This document shows positions 37,755 to 47,837 of a stretch of DNA of 64,000 bases, piece after piece (positions within the stretch are counted from its first letter, which is position 1; each line of letters opens with the position of its first letter). This stretch comes from an uncultured Pelagibacteraceae bacterium. Its GTDB lineage: Bacteria > Pseudomonadota > Alphaproteobacteria > Pelagibacterales > Pelagibacteraceae. The stretch covers positions 29,835 through 93,834 of the forward strand of contig CACPCX010000004.1 of the NCBI GenBank assembly GCA_902632545.1, given 5' to 3'. A program made the position numbers and the translations under genes. Below the pieces are notes generated by a model. The model searched no databases and was not told the DNA's origin. It was given only the letters and a program-made list of their open reading frames with translations.

Positions 37755-38756
37755 ATGGGTAAAAAAATATTTTCTGGCGTTCAGCCTACAGGTAATCTTC
37801 ATTTAGGAAACTATTTAGGTGCCATAAAAAACTTTGTAGACTTAAATAACGATGATGATAATAAATGTATTTTTTGTGTAGTTGATCTACATGCCATTAC
37901 AATAAAGCAAGATCCTAAAGAATTAAAAAATAATATTAGAGAAACTGTTGCAACTTTTATAGCAAGTGGAATAGATCCAAAAAAAAGTATAATTTTTAAT
38001 CAATCTGGAGTAGCTGCTCATGCCGAAGGAGCATGGATATTAAGTTGTGTTGCTAGAATGGGGTGGTTAAACAGAATGACACAATTTAAGGAGAAAGCTG
38101 GTAAAGACAAAGAGAAAGCTAGTATTGGATTATACTCTTATCCAGTTTTAATGGCTGCTGATATTCTTTTATATGATGCTACTCATGTTCCTGTAGGCGA
38201 TGATCAAAAGCAACATTTGGAGTTATGCAGAGATATAGCTCAAAAATTTAATAATGATTTTGAGGTAGAAAATTTTCTTCAAGTTCCCGAACCTTTAATT
38301 CAAAAAGAGTTCTCAAGAATAATGAGTTTAAAAGATGGTTCAAAAAAAATGAGTAAATCAGATTTATCAGACTCAAGTAGAATAAATTTAACAGATGATA
38401 AAGATCAAATAATTAACAAAATCAAAAAAGCTAAAACTGATTCTTTACCTATGCCAAAAAATATAAAAGAACTCGATGAAAGATTAGAAGCAAAAAATCT
38501 TTTAGGAATTTATTCAAGTTTGAATAATTCGACATTAGAAAATTCAGTAAAAAATTTTGCAGGTAAAAACTTTTCACAATTTAAAGAAAAATTAGCAGAT
38601 GAGCTTGTACACAAAATTGAACCAATTTCTAATGAGATAAAAAAACTTTTGGAAGATAAAAGTCATTTAGATGAAATTCTTCTAGATGGAGTTGAAAAAG
38701 CTAATTCGATCGCATCTAAAAAGATTGAAAGAATTAAAGAAATAGTGGGTTTTTAA
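37755..38756 (+). CDS. trpS: Tryptophanyl-tRNA synthetase
   Basis: Class I synthetase charging tRNA-Trp. [19 protein letters not shown] carries the HIGH-type motif (residues 5-23) and SKKMSKS the KMSKS loop near residue 200. [17 protein letters not shown] is the typical central block. Length is 333 residues. Co-directional with murJ (4-base gap). Confidence 0.98.
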   Translation: MGKKIFSGVQPTGNLHLGNYLGAIKNFVDLNNDDDNKCIFCVVDLHAITIKQDPKELKNNIRETVATFIASGIDPKKSIIFNQSGVAAHAEGAWILSCVARMGWLNRMTQFKEKAGKDKEKASIGLYSYPVLMAADILLYDATHVPVGDDQKQHLELCRDIAQKFNNDFEVENFLQVPEPLIQKEFSRIMSLKDGSKKMSKSDLSDSSRINLTDDKDQIINKIKKAKTDSLPMPKNIKELDERLEAKNLLGIYSSLNNSTLENSVKNFAGKNFSQFKEKLADELVHKIEPISNEIKKLLEDKSHLDEILLDGVEKANSIASKKIERIKEIVGF

Positions 38757-38808
38757 AAAAAATTTATTATCAAGTTTTAATTTCTGAAATATTTACTATA
38801 TATAATTC

Positions 38809-39351
38809 ATGTACGTTCAAACAGAAGCTACACCAAATCCTAACTCCTTGAAATTTCTTCCTGGAAAGAAGGTTTCGAATAGTGGTCCTTATGAAATTAC
38901 TAATAAAGAAGACATTCAAAATGAATTAGTAAGAAATATATTATCTGTAAATGGTGTAGAAGGTATTTTTTTAGGTCAAGATTTTATTTCCGTTAATAAG
39001 AAAGATAATATTAATTGGGATGAAATAAAACATATTGTAATTTCCTTAATAAACGATTTTTACGCAGATGGTAAAGAATTTGTAATTGATGAAAATATAA
39101 AAGACAAAGATTTAGATTTAAGTGAAATTGAGTCAAAAATAGTAAAAATTTTAGAAGAAAAAATAAGACCTGCAGTTGCTAGAGATGGAGGAGATATAAA
39201 ATTTAAAGAGTTTAAAGATGGAATTGTAAAGGTGCAATTGCAAGGCAGCTGTTCAGGCTGCCCAAGTTCAACTTTGACTTTAAAAAAAGGTGTTCAAAAT
39301 CTTTTATGTCATTATTTACCTGAGGTAAAAGAAGTTGTAGCCATACAGTAA
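38809..39351 (+). CDS. nfuA: NfuA-type Fe-S cluster scaffold/carrier
   Basis: 180 residues: an N-terminal Nfu_N domain (QTEATPNPNSLKFLPGK) and a C-terminal NifU domain with the cluster-ligating C-x-x-C in GSCSGCPSS near residue 149. IRPAVARDGGDIKF is the other NifU signature. It delivers 4Fe-4S clusters to client enzymes. The position after murJ-trpS is conserved; a universal-stress gene often found between is missing. It is followed 4 bases later by the glucosaminidase-like gene. Confidence 0.95.
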   Translation: MYVQTEATPNPNSLKFLPGKKVSNSGPYEITNKEDIQNELVRNILSVNGVEGIFLGQDFISVNKKDNINWDEIKHIVISLINDFYADGKEFVIDENIKDKDLDLSEIESKIVKILEEKIRPAVARDGGDIKFKEFKDGIVKVQLQGSCSGCPSSTLTLKKGVQNLLCHYLPEVKEVVAIQ

Positions 39352-39355
39352 TTTT

Positions 39356-40420
39356 ATGAAAAAATTTAAAAAATCCGGTTTCTTGAAAAATAAAGCCTTA
39401 AACATAGTATCACGTTTTTTTTTAAGTTCTTTTATCGTAACTTTGTTTTTTTATGTAGCACCAATAATTATTAATTTTACTGGTAAAAATTTTAATAACA
39501 AAGAATTTACAAATAATTCAAAAAATATTTTAAATAATACTCTCAATAAAGATAAATTAATTGAGGAAGACTCAGACGTAGATACCGATGAGAGGGATTT
39601 ACTATATGATATTCTAGAAGAGAATAATTCTGAAATTAATTTAGTTAGATATACAACATCAGAGATTGACACATTATTTAAAGAGCTAAATTATAATTTA
39701 AAAAATGTAAGAGATACAAAATTAGTTAAACCAATAGATATAGGTCTTCTACCAAATGAAATTAAAAATATTGGAAATACTAAAAAAAGAAAAGATATGT
39801 TTATTAAAATTGTTCTTCCATTGATAGTTAAGGAAAATAATAAAATTAGAATTGATAGAAAAAGGTTATTCACAATTCTAAATAAGAATAGCAATACTGA
39901 TATTGAAAAAAAATGGTTAGAAAAAAAATATAAACAATATGGGGTAAGAAAAAACGACTTATCTACTTTAAAAGTAAGAATGGACGAAATTCCAGTTTCA
40001 TTAGCAATAGCTCAAGCTGCTAAGGAAACCGGTTGGGGTACTTCAAGATTTGCATTAAAAGGAAATGCTTTATTTGGACAATGGACGTGGTCTGGAGAAG
40101 GTTTAAAACCAAAAAATGCTGATGAGGGTAAAGATCATAAAGTAATGAAGTTTCATAGCTTACATTTGTCTGTAAGAGCATATTTAAGAAATTTAAATAC
40201 TCACTCAACATATAGAAATTTAAGAAAAGCGAGAACAAAACTTAGAAATCAAAATAAAGCTTTAGATAGTATAATTTTGTCAAAACATTTAGATAAATAT
40301 GCAGAGACAGGCAGTCAATACATAGATGTTTTACAAAAAATTATTAAACAGAATAACTTAAAAGATTTTGATGAGGCAAGACTGTTGCCATCAAGTAAAG
40401 ATTTAGAAAGTTTGATTTAA
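39356..40420 (+). CDS. Membrane-anchored glucosaminidase-domain (Bax-like) protein
   Basis: 354 residues. An N-terminal membrane anchor (SRFFLSSFIVTLFFYVAPII) is followed by an acidic linker (EEDSDVDTDERD). The C-terminal half is a Bax/FlgJ-like glucosaminidase domain: VSLAIAQAAKETGWGTSRFALKGNALFGQWTW contains the catalytic Glu in KETGWG, and the YAETGSQYIDVLQKII tail is typical. Probably cleaves peptidoglycan glycan strands. It converges with, and overlaps by 4 bases, the polysaccharide deacetylase gene. Quoted segments are broken for length: the catalytic stretch is residues 222-253. Confidence 0.85.
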   Translation: MKKFKKSGFLKNKALNIVSRFFLSSFIVTLFFYVAPIIINFTGKNFNNKEFTNNSKNILNNTLNKDKLIEEDSDVDTDERDLLYDILEENNSEINLVRYTTSEIDTLFKELNYNLKNVRDTKLVKPIDIGLLPNEIKNIGNTKKRKDMFIKIVLPLIVKENNKIRIDRKRLFTILNKNSNTDIEKKWLEKKYKQYGVRKNDLSTLKVRMDEIPVSLAIAQAAKETGWGTSRFALKGNALFGQWTWSGEGLKPKNADEGKDHKVMKFHSLHLSVRAYLRNLNTHSTYRNLRKARTKLRNQNKALDSIILSKHLDKYAETGSQYIDVLQKIIKQNNLKDFDEARLLPSSKDLESLI

Positions 40421-41478
40421 TTTTCTTTTATAGGGAATTGAACACCAAACCATCTCCATTTTCCATTATCATTTAAAGAGCAATTAATTCTTCCTCTTCT
40501 TGGTTTAAAGGGTTCTCTAAATTCAATTGTTAAAGAGTTATTGAAAAAGTTTATTTTTGATTTTTTCCAAACATCTCCTTCATTAGAATAGCAATTAATA
40601 TTAGATAGATTCATTTGATCCTTAAAAAATTCAACTTTAAAATTTGGAGGATTTGTGTTTTTGAATAATTGTTTTTCCTCAGGAAGCAACTTCTTATATT
40701 CTAGAGGAAAATAATTTATTATTGATTTAAATCTTTTTAATTCTCCATATTTTTCATTAATTGGAAATCGTGGTAACTCAAATTTATCTTTGTTTAAATC
40801 AATTACTCCAGAATGTTGTCCAAAAGCGTATTTGAAATTTTTTGATATATAATCTTTCATAAATTTTGAGTATTCACCAAACGGATATGAAAATAGATCA
40901 GGTATATAACCAAGTTCTTTTAAAAAAATTTTATTAGCTGTTTCAATGTCTAAAATAAACGCTTCAATGCTTTCATCTATAAGATATTCATGAGTATGAG
41001 AGTGATGACCAATAAAAGCAAAATCATTACTTCCAACCTCTTTAATCTGTTCCCATGTCATATAACCTCTTTTTCCTACTGGTTCAGTTGAAACAAATAG
41101 AATAAATGGAATTTTATTTTCTCTTAAATAGGGCCATGCCTCAGTATAAAAAGATTCAAAAGCATCATCAACCGTTATTAAAATTTCTTTTTTTGATTTT
41201 GGTATATTAAATTGTTTGTCAAAATTATTTGGATTATGAAAATTAAAATTTGAGTCTCTGATTATATCTATATGTTTCTTAAATATATTCATTTTAATAT
41301 TAGTCGAAGGGTACTTGTTCTCATTAAAACGATGGTACATTATTGATAGAATTCCTTCATCATTTGAGTAGTATTTGATTTTATTTTCATCTGATTTAGA
41401 ACTAAAGTTAGAAAATAAAATAATTATGAATAAACTGATAATTGATGTGGCAGGTAAAAAAATTTTTCTAATGATCAT
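40417..41478 (-). CDS. Polysaccharide deacetylase (NodB-fold) family protein
   Basis: About 353 residues with an N-terminal signal/anchor (FLPATSIISLFIIILF). The NodB domain shows GILSIMYHRF, the metal-binding TVDDAFESFY and the H-x3-H motif in FIGHHSHTHEY, then a YPFGEYSKF segment. The C-terminal 100 residues are a beta-rich extension without clear family. Likely removes acetyl groups from an envelope polysaccharide. The frame extends to 41487, but MIIRKIF at 41478 is the better start. It overlaps the 5' end of tsaB head-to-head by about 53 bases. Confidence 0.83.
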   Translation of the reverse strand: MIIRKIFLPATSIISLFIIILFSNFSSKSDENKIKYYSNDEGILSIMYHRFNENKYPSTNIKMNIFKKHIDIIRDSNFNFHNPNNFDKQFNIPKSKKEILITVDDAFESFYTEAWPYLRENKIPFILFVSTEPVGKRGYMTWEQIKEVGSNDFAFIGHHSHTHEYLIDESIEAFILDIETANKIFLKELGYIPDLFSYPFGEYSKFMKDYISKNFKYAFGQHSGVIDLNKDKFELPRFPINEKYGELKRFKSIINYFPLEYKKLLPEEKQLFKNTNPPNFKVEFFKDQMNLSNINCYSNEGDVWKKSKINFFNNSLTIEFREPFKPRRGRINCSLNDNGKWRWFGVQFPIKEN

Positions 41479-41806
41479 TACTAGCAATGATATTTACAAT
41501 ATTACGAAAGAGAATACTAAAATTAATTATGATAAATTAACTTTTATTATTAATGATTTTTTAAATTCTCGAGAATTAACTTTAAAAGATATTAGCAGCA
41601 TTTATTTAAATAGAGGTCCGGGAAGCTTTGCAGGAATAAGAAATTCTTTATCAATAATTAAAGCCTTTAATTTAACTCATAACATTGATTATTATTGTTA
41701 CAGTATTCAAGATTTTAAGGGTGAAAAGGATATAAAATATGAAAATATCCCATATTTGTGCGAAAAATTTAAAATTGAAAAAAATTTGATTAATCCTAAT
41801 TATTAA
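41426..41806 (+). CDS. tsaB: TsaB-like protein, truncated (t6A37 tRNA modification)
   Basis: 126 residues from the ATG at 41426 (MNKLIIDVAGKKIF). The N-terminal actin-like half of TsaB is recognisable: NKLIIDVAG (for ILAIDTS), NDFLNSRELTLKDISSIYLN, and RGPGSFAGIRNSLSIIKAF, which is the diagnostic GPGSFTGxR motif. TsaB is usually about 220 residues; the second half is missing. The retained part is the one that contacts TsaD, so a minimal functional TsaB is possible. In other alphaproteobacteria tsaB-rimI-fur-miaB is a run; here rimI is gone and fur follows after 15 bases. Confidence 0.82.
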   Translation: MNKLIIDVAGKKIFLMIITSNDIYNITKENTKINYDKLTFIINDFLNSRELTLKDISSIYLNRGPGSFAGIRNSLSIIKAFNLTHNIDYYCYSIQDFKGEKDIKYENIPYLCEKFKIEKNLINPNY

Positions 41807-41821
41807 GGTTAAAATTAGAAA

Positions 41822-42244
41822 ATGTCAGATCAATTAGAGCAAAAATTCCAAAGAAAAGGTTTAAAGCTAACAGATCAAAGAAGAACAATTGCTCGTGTGA
41901 TTTTAGAATCAAAGGAAGCTTATGGAGAGTCTGATCATCCAGATGTCGATGAATTATACAATAGAGTCTCAAAAATAGATCCAAAAATTAGTATTGCTAC
42001 AGTTTACAGAACAGTAAAATTATTTGAAGAAGCTGGCATATTAACTAAACATGATTTTAAATCTGGTAAAGCGAGATACGAATTAAATGATGATCATAAT
42101 CATTTGATAGATATTAAAACTGGAGAAATCATAGAATTCGTCGATGATGAAATCAATCAGCTTCAACAGAAAATTGCAGAAAAATATGGGTACACTTTAG
42201 TTGACCATAAACTTGAGTTATATGGGATTAAGAAAAAATCCTAA
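41822..42244 (+). CDS. fur: Fur-family metalloregulator (Fur/Mur type)
   Basis: 140 residues. The winged helix contains KLTDQRRTIARVIL and the recognition helix SIATVYRTVKLFEEAGI; the dimerisation domain has HNHLIDIKTGEIIEF and a C-terminal HKLELYG. It lacks the C-x-x-C structural zinc pair, like alphaproteobacterial Fur/Mur proteins, which respond to Mn or Fe. The position between tsaB and miaB is the conserved location. A possible target is the Fur-box-like palindrome at 60492-60510. Confidence 0.93.
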   Translation: MSDQLEQKFQRKGLKLTDQRRTIARVILESKEAYGESDHPDVDELYNRVSKIDPKISIATVYRTVKLFEEAGILTKHDFKSGKARYELNDDHNHLIDIKTGEIIEFVDDEINQLQQKIAEKYGYTLVDHKLELYGIKKKS

Positions 42245-42248
42245 AAAT

Positions 42249-43577
42249 ATGAGTCAAAAAATTTTTATTAAAACTTTTGGATGTCAAATGAACGAGTATG
42301 ACTCAAACAGAATATTTGATTCAGTTAAAAAAATTGGATATGAAAAAACTGAAACTTATGAGGAAGCTAATTGTTATTTATTAAACACATGCCATATTAG
42401 GGATAAAGCAAAAGAAAAAGTTTATCATGAAATAGGAAGAGTAAAAAAAATATTTCGATTCAAAAAAAAACCATTAGTTATTATTGCTGGTTGTGTTGCT
42501 CAAGCAGAAAATAATGAAATGCTTAAAAGGGAACCATACATTGATCTAGTTATAGGCCCTCAAGCTTACCATAAAATTAACGATACAATTTTAAATTTTA
42601 CGAAAAAAAAGGAAAAGATTGAGGAGACTGAATTTGATGCAGTTTCTAAATTTGAATATTTAAGTAAAATAAAAAATAAAGCTAGCAAAGTTTCATCTTT
42701 TTTAACTATACAAGAAGGATGTGATAAATTTTGTCATTTTTGTGTAGTACCATATACAAGAGGGCCGGAATATTCTCGACCATTTAAACAAATTTTAGAT
42801 GAAGCAAAAAATTTAGCCGACAATGGTTCAAAAGAAATAATTTTACTTGGACAAAATGTGAATGCTTACAATAATGAGGGATATAGATTGTCAGATTTAA
42901 TTTTAAATATTGAAAAATTGCCAGAAATAAAAAGAGTGAGATATACAACCTCTCATCCTAAGGATATGACAGAGGATTTAGTTGAAGTATATAAAACGTC
43001 AAAAAAGTTAATGCCACTTGTACATTTGCCTGTTCAAAGTGGATCTAATAAAATTTTAAAGTTAATGAATAGAAAGCATACTATAGAGGAATATTTAACT
43101 ACTTTTGATAAATTAAAAGAAATTAATCCTAATATAGAATTTTCAAGTGATTTTATTATAGGTTATCCTGGCGAAAAAGATCAAGATTTTAAAGATACTT
43201 TTAACTTGATAGAAAAAGTTAAATTTATTAACTCTTTTTCTTTTATTTTTAGTCCAAGACCTGGAACAATAGCTGAGAATTTGGATTTAATTGAAAGAAA
43301 AATCTCTATTGAGAGGCTAGAAAAAATTCAAAATATTTTGTTTCAAAATCAAATTCAAATGAATAAATCATTAGAAAATAAAATTGTTGATGTTTTGGTT
43401 GAAAATCTAACTGATGATAATAGCAAAGCTTTTGGAAGATCTGAGCATATGACATCTATAATTTTTAATGGTAAAAAGAGTGATATTGGAAAAATTGTAA
43501 AAGTTAGAATTAATGACAGTAACAGAAATACTTTATTCGGTGAAATTATAACTAATTTAGATCAAAAGGTTGCTTAG
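42249..43577 (+). CDS. miaB: tRNA-2-methylthio-N6-isopentenyladenosine synthase MiaB
   Basis: Radical-SAM methylthiotransferase acting on A37 of tRNAs. The N-terminal UPF0004 domain has FIKTFGCQMNEYDS with the first cluster cysteine; the radical-SAM motif C-x3-C-x2-C is CDKFCHFC near residue 160. The TRAM domain forms the C-terminus. I chose ATG 42249 (MSQKIFIKTFG, 442 residues); the frame extends upstream to 42201 inside fur without similarity. Confidence 0.96.
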   Translation: MSQKIFIKTFGCQMNEYDSNRIFDSVKKIGYEKTETYEEANCYLLNTCHIRDKAKEKVYHEIGRVKKIFRFKKKPLVIIAGCVAQAENNEMLKREPYIDLVIGPQAYHKINDTILNFTKKKEKIEETEFDAVSKFEYLSKIKNKASKVSSFLTIQEGCDKFCHFCVVPYTRGPEYSRPFKQILDEAKNLADNGSKEIILLGQNVNAYNNEGYRLSDLILNIEKLPEIKRVRYTTSHPKDMTEDLVEVYKTSKKLMPLVHLPVQSGSNKILKLMNRKHTIEEYLTTFDKLKEINPNIEFSSDFIIGYPGEKDQDFKDTFNLIEKVKFINSFSFIFSPRPGTIAENLDLIERKISIERLEKIQNILFQNQIQMNKSLENKIVDVLVENLTDDNSKAFGRSEHMTSIIFNGKKSDIGKIVKVRINDSNRNTLFGEIITNLDQKVA

Positions 43578-43580
43578 AAT

Positions 43581-44576
43581 TTGAGTAGGACAATTAAAAA
43601 AAATATCGATCAATCTTTAAAATTTGTTTATTCAGACAATAATTCTTTAAGTGTAATATTTCATGATAATAATTTGTTGATGGGAGTTGTAGGAGAATTT
43701 AACAAAAATTTACAAGAACTTGAAAAAATTACAAATTCTAGTTTATATTCTAGAGGAAATTCAATTTTAATTAAATCAGCACCTGAAACGAATGAAAAGA
43801 TTAAAAATGCTATTCAATTCTTAGCTAATCAATTTATAAACAATGGAAGTATTGAAAATAAAGATATACGCTCCTCAGTTGATAAGTTTATGATTAATGA
43901 AAAAGTAAAAAATAATAATGTTACAGATATTATTAAAACTCCAAAAAAATCTATAATTCCCAGATCTGAAAAACAAAAAAACTATGTAAGAGCTTTAAGA
44001 GAGAGTGAAATCATAATTTCAGCAGGACCAGCAGGAACTGGGAAAACTTTTCTAGCGGTAGCAGTTGGTTTGACCATGTTATTAGAAAAAAAGATAGAGA
44101 GAATAATTCTCTCAAGGCCAGCAGTAGAGGCAGGTGAACGTTTAGGGTTTTTACCAGGGGATATGAAAGAAAAAGTAGATCCTTATCTTAGACCTTTATA
44201 TGACTCCTTATATGATCTTTTTGACTTTGAAAAAATACAGAGGATGATTGAGATTGGAGATATAGAGATTGCACCATTAGCGTTTATGAGAGGTAGAACT
44301 CTTAAAAATTCTTTTGCAATTTTAGATGAGGCACAAAATGCTACAGATACTCAAATTAAAATGTTTTTAACTCGTATTGGCGAAAATTCAAAAATAGTTG
44401 TTAATGGTGATCCATCTCAAATTGATTTACCAAATAAAAGTATGTCAGGACTGGTTCGATCAAAGCAGTTACTTGGACATTTAAAAGAAATATCTATAAT
44501 CGATTTTGATCATTCTGATGTTGTAAGACATCCCCTTGTTTCTAAAATAGTTAAAGCATACTCAAGAAATGATTAG
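43581..44576 (+). CDS. ybeZ: PhoH family ATPase (YbeZ)
   Basis: 331 residues, TTG start at 43581. An N-terminal KH-like region is followed by the PhoH ATPase domain: Walker A AGPAGTGKTFLAVA near residue 150, RPAVEAGERLGFLPGDM, and the Walker B block FAILDEAQNAT. The family works with YbeY in RNA metabolism. Overlaps ybeY by 8 bases. The TTG start immediately follows miaB (3-base gap), and no nearby in-frame ATG precedes conserved sequence. Confidence 0.94.
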   Translation: MSRTIKKNIDQSLKFVYSDNNSLSVIFHDNNLLMGVVGEFNKNLQELEKITNSSLYSRGNSILIKSAPETNEKIKNAIQFLANQFINNGSIENKDIRSSVDKFMINEKVKNNNVTDIIKTPKKSIIPRSEKQKNYVRALRESEIIISAGPAGTGKTFLAVAVGLTMLLEKKIERIILSRPAVEAGERLGFLPGDMKEKVDPYLRPLYDSLYDLFDFEKIQRMIEIGDIEIAPLAFMRGRTLKNSFAILDEAQNATDTQIKMFLTRIGENSKIVVNGDPSQIDLPNKSMSGLVRSKQLLGHLKEISIIDFDHSDVVRHPLVSKIVKAYSRND

Positions 44577-45030
44577 GGTTAACGTCTTCTCAGAGGAGAA
44601 GGCTTGGTTAAAAAGGCTTAAAAATAAGGATATTTTTTTTAATAAAATATGTAAAGCTTTTCCAAATAAATATAAATTTTTAAATAAAAAAGTAACTTTC
44701 ACATTAATGCTTTCAAACAATAAAAATATTAAAAAATTAAACAAAGTTTTTAGAAATAAGAATAAATCTACTGATATTTTATCTTTCCCTCTAAATAAAA
44801 ATATAAAGATAAAAAAAAATACTTATTTAGGAGACATTATCATTAGCTATAATTATTTAGATAAACCAAGATTGCAAAATTTAAAGTTATTCGAAGAAAA
44901 AGTTATTAAAATATTTATTCATGGTTTTCTTCATCTTTTAGGTTTTGATCACAAAAAAAATAAAGATCATTATAAAATGTTAAGAGAAGAAAATCTTTTA
45001 TTTGAAACTGTAAAATTAAAAATGAATTAA
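44569..45030 (+). CDS. ybeY: Endoribonuclease YbeY (rRNA maturation)
   Basis: 153-residue zinc hydrolase of UPF0054 taking part in 16S rRNA 3' maturation. The metal motif H-x3-H-x5-H is HGFLHLLGFDH near residue 125, preceded by STDILSFP and LGDIIIS. The N-terminal half is degenerate and lysine-rich. It lies between phoH (8-base overlap) and lnt (1-base gap); a corC gene commonly found between ybeY and lnt is absent. Confidence 0.95.
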   Translation: MIRVNVFSEEKAWLKRLKNKDIFFNKICKAFPNKYKFLNKKVTFTLMLSNNKNIKKLNKVFRNKNKSTDILSFPLNKNIKIKKNTYLGDIIISYNYLDKPRLQNLKLFEEKVIKIFIHGFLHLLGFDHKKNKDHYKMLREENLLFETVKLKMN

Positions 45031-45031
45031 A

Positions 45032-46576
45032 TTGAAAAAAAAATTTTTTATTGAACTAATTTTTTTAATTTTATTAGGAGCACTTACTTCTTTAAGTTTG
45101 CCTCCTTTTAATTATTTTATAATAAATTTTTTAACATTCAGTTTATTTTTTGTTTTTTTAATAAAAAAAAATGAGTTTTATAAAGATAAAAAATTATTTT
45201 TTCTTTATGGCTGGTTATTTGGGTTTGGTTATTTTGTAAGTAACCTATATTGGATTTCTATCTCATTAACATTTGATGAAAATTTTAAATTTTTAATTCC
45301 TTTTACAGTTGCCTTAGTACCAGGTTTCTTGGCTTTGTTTTATGCATTAATTTCTTATTTATTTGTAATTTTAAAACCAAAAAAAATTTTAAGCTCATTT
45401 TTTCTTTTTTCTCTAATATTTGGAATAGTAGAATTTCTCAGAGGATCAATACTAACCGGTTTCCCTTGGAATTTAATTGCTTATAGTTTTTCTAATCAAA
45501 TCGAAATTCTAAACATTACATCAATCATAGGTACTTACAGCTTTAATCTTTTCTGTATTTCATTATTTACAAGCCCATCAATATTTATTTTAAGAGAAAA
45601 TAAAAAAGATATTAGCATTTGTGTTGTATTTTTTATAACAGCAATTTCATTTTATGTACTTGGTTCACAAAATTTAGAAAAATTTAATAATCAACAGTTA
45701 ACAAAGCTTGATTATAAACTAAGAATTTTAAGTTCAAATATAAGCATAGATAGATTTTATAATAATATTGATCCCGTAACGGCAATAGAAGAACTAATTG
45801 AGATCAGCTCAACTAAAAAAAATGAAAAAATAATTTTTATTTGGCCAGAAGGTATAATTCCAGGTATTTCTCAAGACCAACTAAAAGAATATAAATGGTT
45901 GTTTGAGAATAAATTCAACGAAAATCATTTGTTAGCAATCGGTATTAATAGCAAGGAAGATGAAAATAAAACTATTAAATATTTTAATTCATTATCTATT
46001 TTTGATCACAATCTAAATATAATAAATTCATATAAAAAAATTAATCTCGTCCCTTTTGGTGAATTTTTACCTTTTGAAAAATTTTTAAAAAGTATTGGTT
46101 TAAAAACAATTACTAATGACTACCAATCATTTTCTAAAGGTGAAAAAAGAGAAATAATTGATCTAAAATATAATAATTTATCCATTAAAATATTACCCCT
46201 TATTTGTTATGAGATAATTTATTCAGGTAAAATTTTCACAAACAGTAACTTTGATTATATTGTTAATATTTCTGAAGATGGTTGGTTTGGTAAATCAATT
46301 GGACCAGAGCAACATTTTACTCATAGTATTTTTAGAGCAATAGAGAGTGGAAAATATGTTTTAAGGTCAGCAAATAATGGCGCAACAGCAATTATTAATC
46401 CATTGGGAGTTATTGAGCAAAAAGTTGATATAAATAAATCTGGTTATATAGATTTAAGTGAGTCAAAAAAAAAAGAGACGACTCTTTTCGCAAAATTTGG
46501 AAATAAAATTTTTGGATTTATAATTTTATTGTATATTTTTTTAATATTTTCATTTAAGAAACTTAAAAATGAGTAA
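45032..46576 (+). CDS. lnt: Apolipoprotein N-acyltransferase
   Basis: Adds the third acyl chain to periplasmic-face lipoproteins. About six N-terminal membrane segments are followed by a nitrilase-fold domain with the Glu in [10 protein letters not shown], the Lys in [15 protein letters not shown] and its neighbourhood, and the Cys in [10 protein letters not shown]. Length is 514 residues. The start is TTG at 45032. It overlaps metK by 8 bases. Client lipoproteins in this window include LptE, the DUF3576 protein and the BON protein. Confidence 0.95.
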   Translation: MKKKFFIELIFLILLGALTSLSLPPFNYFIINFLTFSLFFVFLIKKNEFYKDKKLFFLYGWLFGFGYFVSNLYWISISLTFDENFKFLIPFTVALVPGFLALFYALISYLFVILKPKKILSSFFLFSLIFGIVEFLRGSILTGFPWNLIAYSFSNQIEILNITSIIGTYSFNLFCISLFTSPSIFILRENKKDISICVVFFITAISFYVLGSQNLEKFNNQQLTKLDYKLRILSSNISIDRFYNNIDPVTAIEELIEISSTKKNEKIIFIWPEGIIPGISQDQLKEYKWLFENKFNENHLLAIGINSKEDENKTIKYFNSLSIFDHNLNIINSYKKINLVPFGEFLPFEKFLKSIGLKTITNDYQSFSKGEKREIIDLKYNNLSIKILPLICYEIIYSGKIFTNSNFDYIVNISEDGWFGKSIGPEQHFTHSIFRAIESGKYVLRSANNGATAIINPLGVIEQKVDINKSGYIDLSESKKKETTLFAKFGNKIFGFIILLYIFLIFSFKKLKNE

Positions 46577-47738
46577 TTTAAAAAATTATCTTTTCACAAG
46601 TGAATCTGTCTCTGAAGGCCATCCAGATAAAGTATCTGATAGAATTTCTGATATGGTTGTTGATAGTTTTATTTCTGGAGACCCATATTCTAGAGTTGCT
46701 TGCGAAACATTGACTACGACAAACAAAGTTGTTTTAGCTGGTGAAGTAAGAGGACCAGAAATAAAAAAAAATGAATTAATTGAAAAAGTAAGAAATTGTA
46801 TAAGAGATATTGGTTATGACCAAGAAGGGTTTACTTGGAAAGAGGCTACAAAAATTGAAAGTCATCTACATTCCCAATCAGCCGATATTGCTATGGGTGT
46901 AGATTCCTCTGGAAACAAAGATGAAGGAGCTGGAGATCAAGGTATTATGTTTGGATACGCATGTAATGAAACAGATGTTTTAATGCCAGCACCTATACAT
47001 TATTCTCATAAAATTCTAAGATTAATGGCTGAAGATAGAAAATCAGGAAAATTAAAAAATATTGAACCAGACTCAAAAAGTCAGGTCACATTCGAGTATG
47101 TTGATGGAAAACCTTCAAAAGTCAAATCTGTAGTTATCTCTTCACAGCATTCATCAGATGTTAATCAATCCCAAGTTAGAGATTTACTTAGACCTTATAT
47201 GTTAAAATCTATTCCCGAGAATTTTCTTGATGGCTTTAATGAGAATGAGTTTTATGTAAATCCGACAGGAAATTTTGTAATTGGCGGTCCAGATGGAGAT
47301 TGTGGTTTGACAGGTAGAAAAATTATAGTTGATACTTATGGTGGAGCTGCACCTCACGGCGGTGGTGCTTTTTCAGGAAAAGATCCAACAAAAGTTGATA
47401 GATCAGCAGCTTACGCTGCAAGGTATATTGCTAAAAATGTTGTTGGTTCTAAAATTGCTGAAAAATGTCTAATTCAGTTAGCCTATGCAATCGGTGTATC
47501 AAAACCATTATCTATTTACGTCGATTTATTTGATAACGATTTAGATAAAAATAAATTTGTTGTAGAAAAAATTAGAGAAAATTTTGATTTGAGCCCTAGA
47601 GGCATTAGAGAAATGCTAAATTTAAATAAACCAATATATGAAAAAACAGCTGCTTATGGTCATTTTGGTAGAGCACCAGAAGAAAATGGTTCATTTTCAT
47701 GGGAAAAAACTGATAAAACTAACGTTTTTTCTAAATAG
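46569..47738 (+). CDS. metK: S-adenosylmethionine synthetase
   Basis: Makes SAM from methionine and [22 protein letters not shown] at the N-terminus, [12 protein letters not shown], and [20 protein letters not shown] are the three family signatures. Length is 389 residues. It overlaps lnt by 8 bases and so depends on upstream transcription. No SAM riboswitch-like structure is visible before it, since the region is lnt coding sequence. Confidence 0.98.
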   Translation: MSNLKNYLFTSESVSEGHPDKVSDRISDMVVDSFISGDPYSRVACETLTTTNKVVLAGEVRGPEIKKNELIEKVRNCIRDIGYDQEGFTWKEATKIESHLHSQSADIAMGVDSSGNKDEGAGDQGIMFGYACNETDVLMPAPIHYSHKILRLMAEDRKSGKLKNIEPDSKSQVTFEYVDGKPSKVKSVVISSQHSSDVNQSQVRDLLRPYMLKSIPENFLDGFNENEFYVNPTGNFVIGGPDGDCGLTGRKIIVDTYGGAAPHGGGAFSGKDPTKVDRSAAYAARYIAKNVVGSKIAEKCLIQLAYAIGVSKPLSIYVDLFDNDLDKNKFVVEKIRENFDLSPRGIREMLNLNKPIYEKTAAYGHFGRAPEENGSFSWEKTDKTNVFSK

Positions 47739-47744
47739 TTTCTG

Positions 47745-47772
47745 TTGAATTAAAAAAAAACTTTACTATATT
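47745..47772 (+). promoter_or_regulatory. Putative promoter for the nusA operon
   Basis: TTGAAT (47745-47750), 16 bases, TATATT (47767-47772), lying 7 bases after the metK stop. Transcription would begin near 47780, just before the hairpin at 47796-47822. Visual assignment. Confidence 0.45.
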
Positions 47773-47795
47773 GCATTTACATTATTGAACTTTAC

Positions 47796-47822
47796 AAAAT
47801 GGGCTTCTGCCCATTTTTTTTT
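47796..47822 (+). terminator. Hairpin with T-run between metK and nusA (terminator or attenuator)
   Basis: Stem AAAATGGGC (47796-47804), loop TTCT, stem GCCCATTTT (47809-47817), with T continuing to 47822. The nusA ribosome site GGAG begins at 47823 and the start codon is at 47838. It can end metK transcripts, or, if the promoter at 47745 is used, act as a leader attenuator for nusA-infB-rbfA-rpsO-pnp. Confidence 0.85.
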
Positions 47823-47837
47823 GGAGTAAGCTATATT

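Noticed and set aside
42201..42248. Upstream start for miaB inside fur
   Set aside because: The added residues resemble nothing in MiaB; MSQKIFIKTFGCQ is the usual beginning.
47799..47837. Upstream start for nusA
   Set aside because: The extra codons read through the terminator hairpin; MLNKRADKLELL at 47838 has a GGAG site in front and fits NusA.
47739..47837. SAM riboswitch associated with metK
   Set aside because: The gap lies after metK and contains only a simple hairpin with a T-run; upstream of metK is lnt coding sequence.
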